Below are positions 6,111-6,227 of a stretch of DNA of 6,227 bases, in pieces (position 1 is the stretch's first letter; each line of letters begins with the position of its first letter). The position numbers and the translations under genes are program-made. The notes below the pieces were generated by a model. It worked only from the letters and a program-made list of their open reading frames with translations. It did not search any database and was not told where the DNA came from. Source of the DNA: Archangium sp. (lineage in GTDB: Bacteria; Myxococcota; Myxococcia; Myxococcales; Myxococcaceae); NCBI GenBank assembly GCA_016793585.1, contig JAEUJR010000459.1, positions 1 through 6,227 of the forward strand. The letters run 5' to 3'.

Positions 6111-6227
6111 ATGTCTTCCCGCCTCGTCGCCGCCGCGTTGGTCCTCGTCGTCACCGGCTGCAACGAAGAGTGCGTCGATCAGTTCGACTGCGTGAAGATC
6201 GCGTCGAAGAGGCCGCTCACCTGTGAG
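6111..6227 (+). CDS. Lipoprotein of unknown function, N-terminal fragment
   Basis: Only the first 39 codons are in the window; the frame is still open at the right edge. The start is a short lipoprotein signal peptide with Arg4, a hydrophobic core and lipobox VTGC, making Cys17 the probable lipidation site. The visible mature part is charged and contains three more cysteines (Cys21, Cys27 and Cys38), typical of cysteine-containing envelope lipoproteins in which disulfides stabilise a small domain. I do not recognise the family. The gene is divergent from the GH13 lipoprotein and shares a 90-bp upstream gap with it, so joint regulation is possible. Confidence 0.72.
   Translation, partial: MSSRLVAAALVLVVTGCNEECVDQFDCVKIASKRPLTCE

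Overview
This is a GC-rich, gene-dense bacterial window. Codon use is strongly C/G-ending, two gene pairs are divergent, two lipoproteins carry lipobox signal peptides, and a response regulator with an HD-GYP output is present. Together these suggest a Myxococcota (deltaproteobacterial) chromosome. That placement is inference from style and gene content; no rRNA or other phylogenetic marker is present. No tRNA, IS element, CRISPR array or prophage signature was seen, and I see no obvious compositional break.

Layout: (1) Positions 1-1005, minus strand, cut by the left edge: a DapB-fold dehydrogenase resembling 2,4-diaminopentanoate dehydrogenase. (2) Positions 1006-1138: a divergent intergenic region with a perfect 10-bp palindrome and a weak promoter-like element. 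(3) Positions 1139-2266, plus strand: a REC-HD-GYP response regulator, a probable cyclic di-GMP phosphodiesterase. (4) Positions 2267-3913, plus strand, starting at the base after the previous stop: a large fusion of an aldo/keto reductase, a polynucleotide-kinase-like P-loop domain and a HAD-phosphatase-like C-terminal domain that looks catalytically dead. (5) Positions 3903-6020, minus strand, converging on the fusion gene with an 11-bp overlap: an exported GH13 alpha-amylase-family lipoprotein with all catalytic residues present. (6) Positions 6021-6110: a short divergent intergenic region. (7) Positions 6111-6227, plus strand, cut by the right edge: the N-terminus of a cysteine-containing lipoprotein.

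The only likely operon is the HD-GYP regulator plus the fusion enzyme, which abut as TGA-GTG with a ribosome-binding sequence inside the upstream gene. The fusion protein is the most unusual object here. It joins a complete AKR catalytic tetrad and an intact Walker A kinase to a zinc-type HAD module in which every expected catalytic position I can align is replaced. The GH13 lipoprotein and the small lipoprotein are divergently transcribed from a shared 90-bp gap and may act together at the cell envelope, but the sequence does not prove it.
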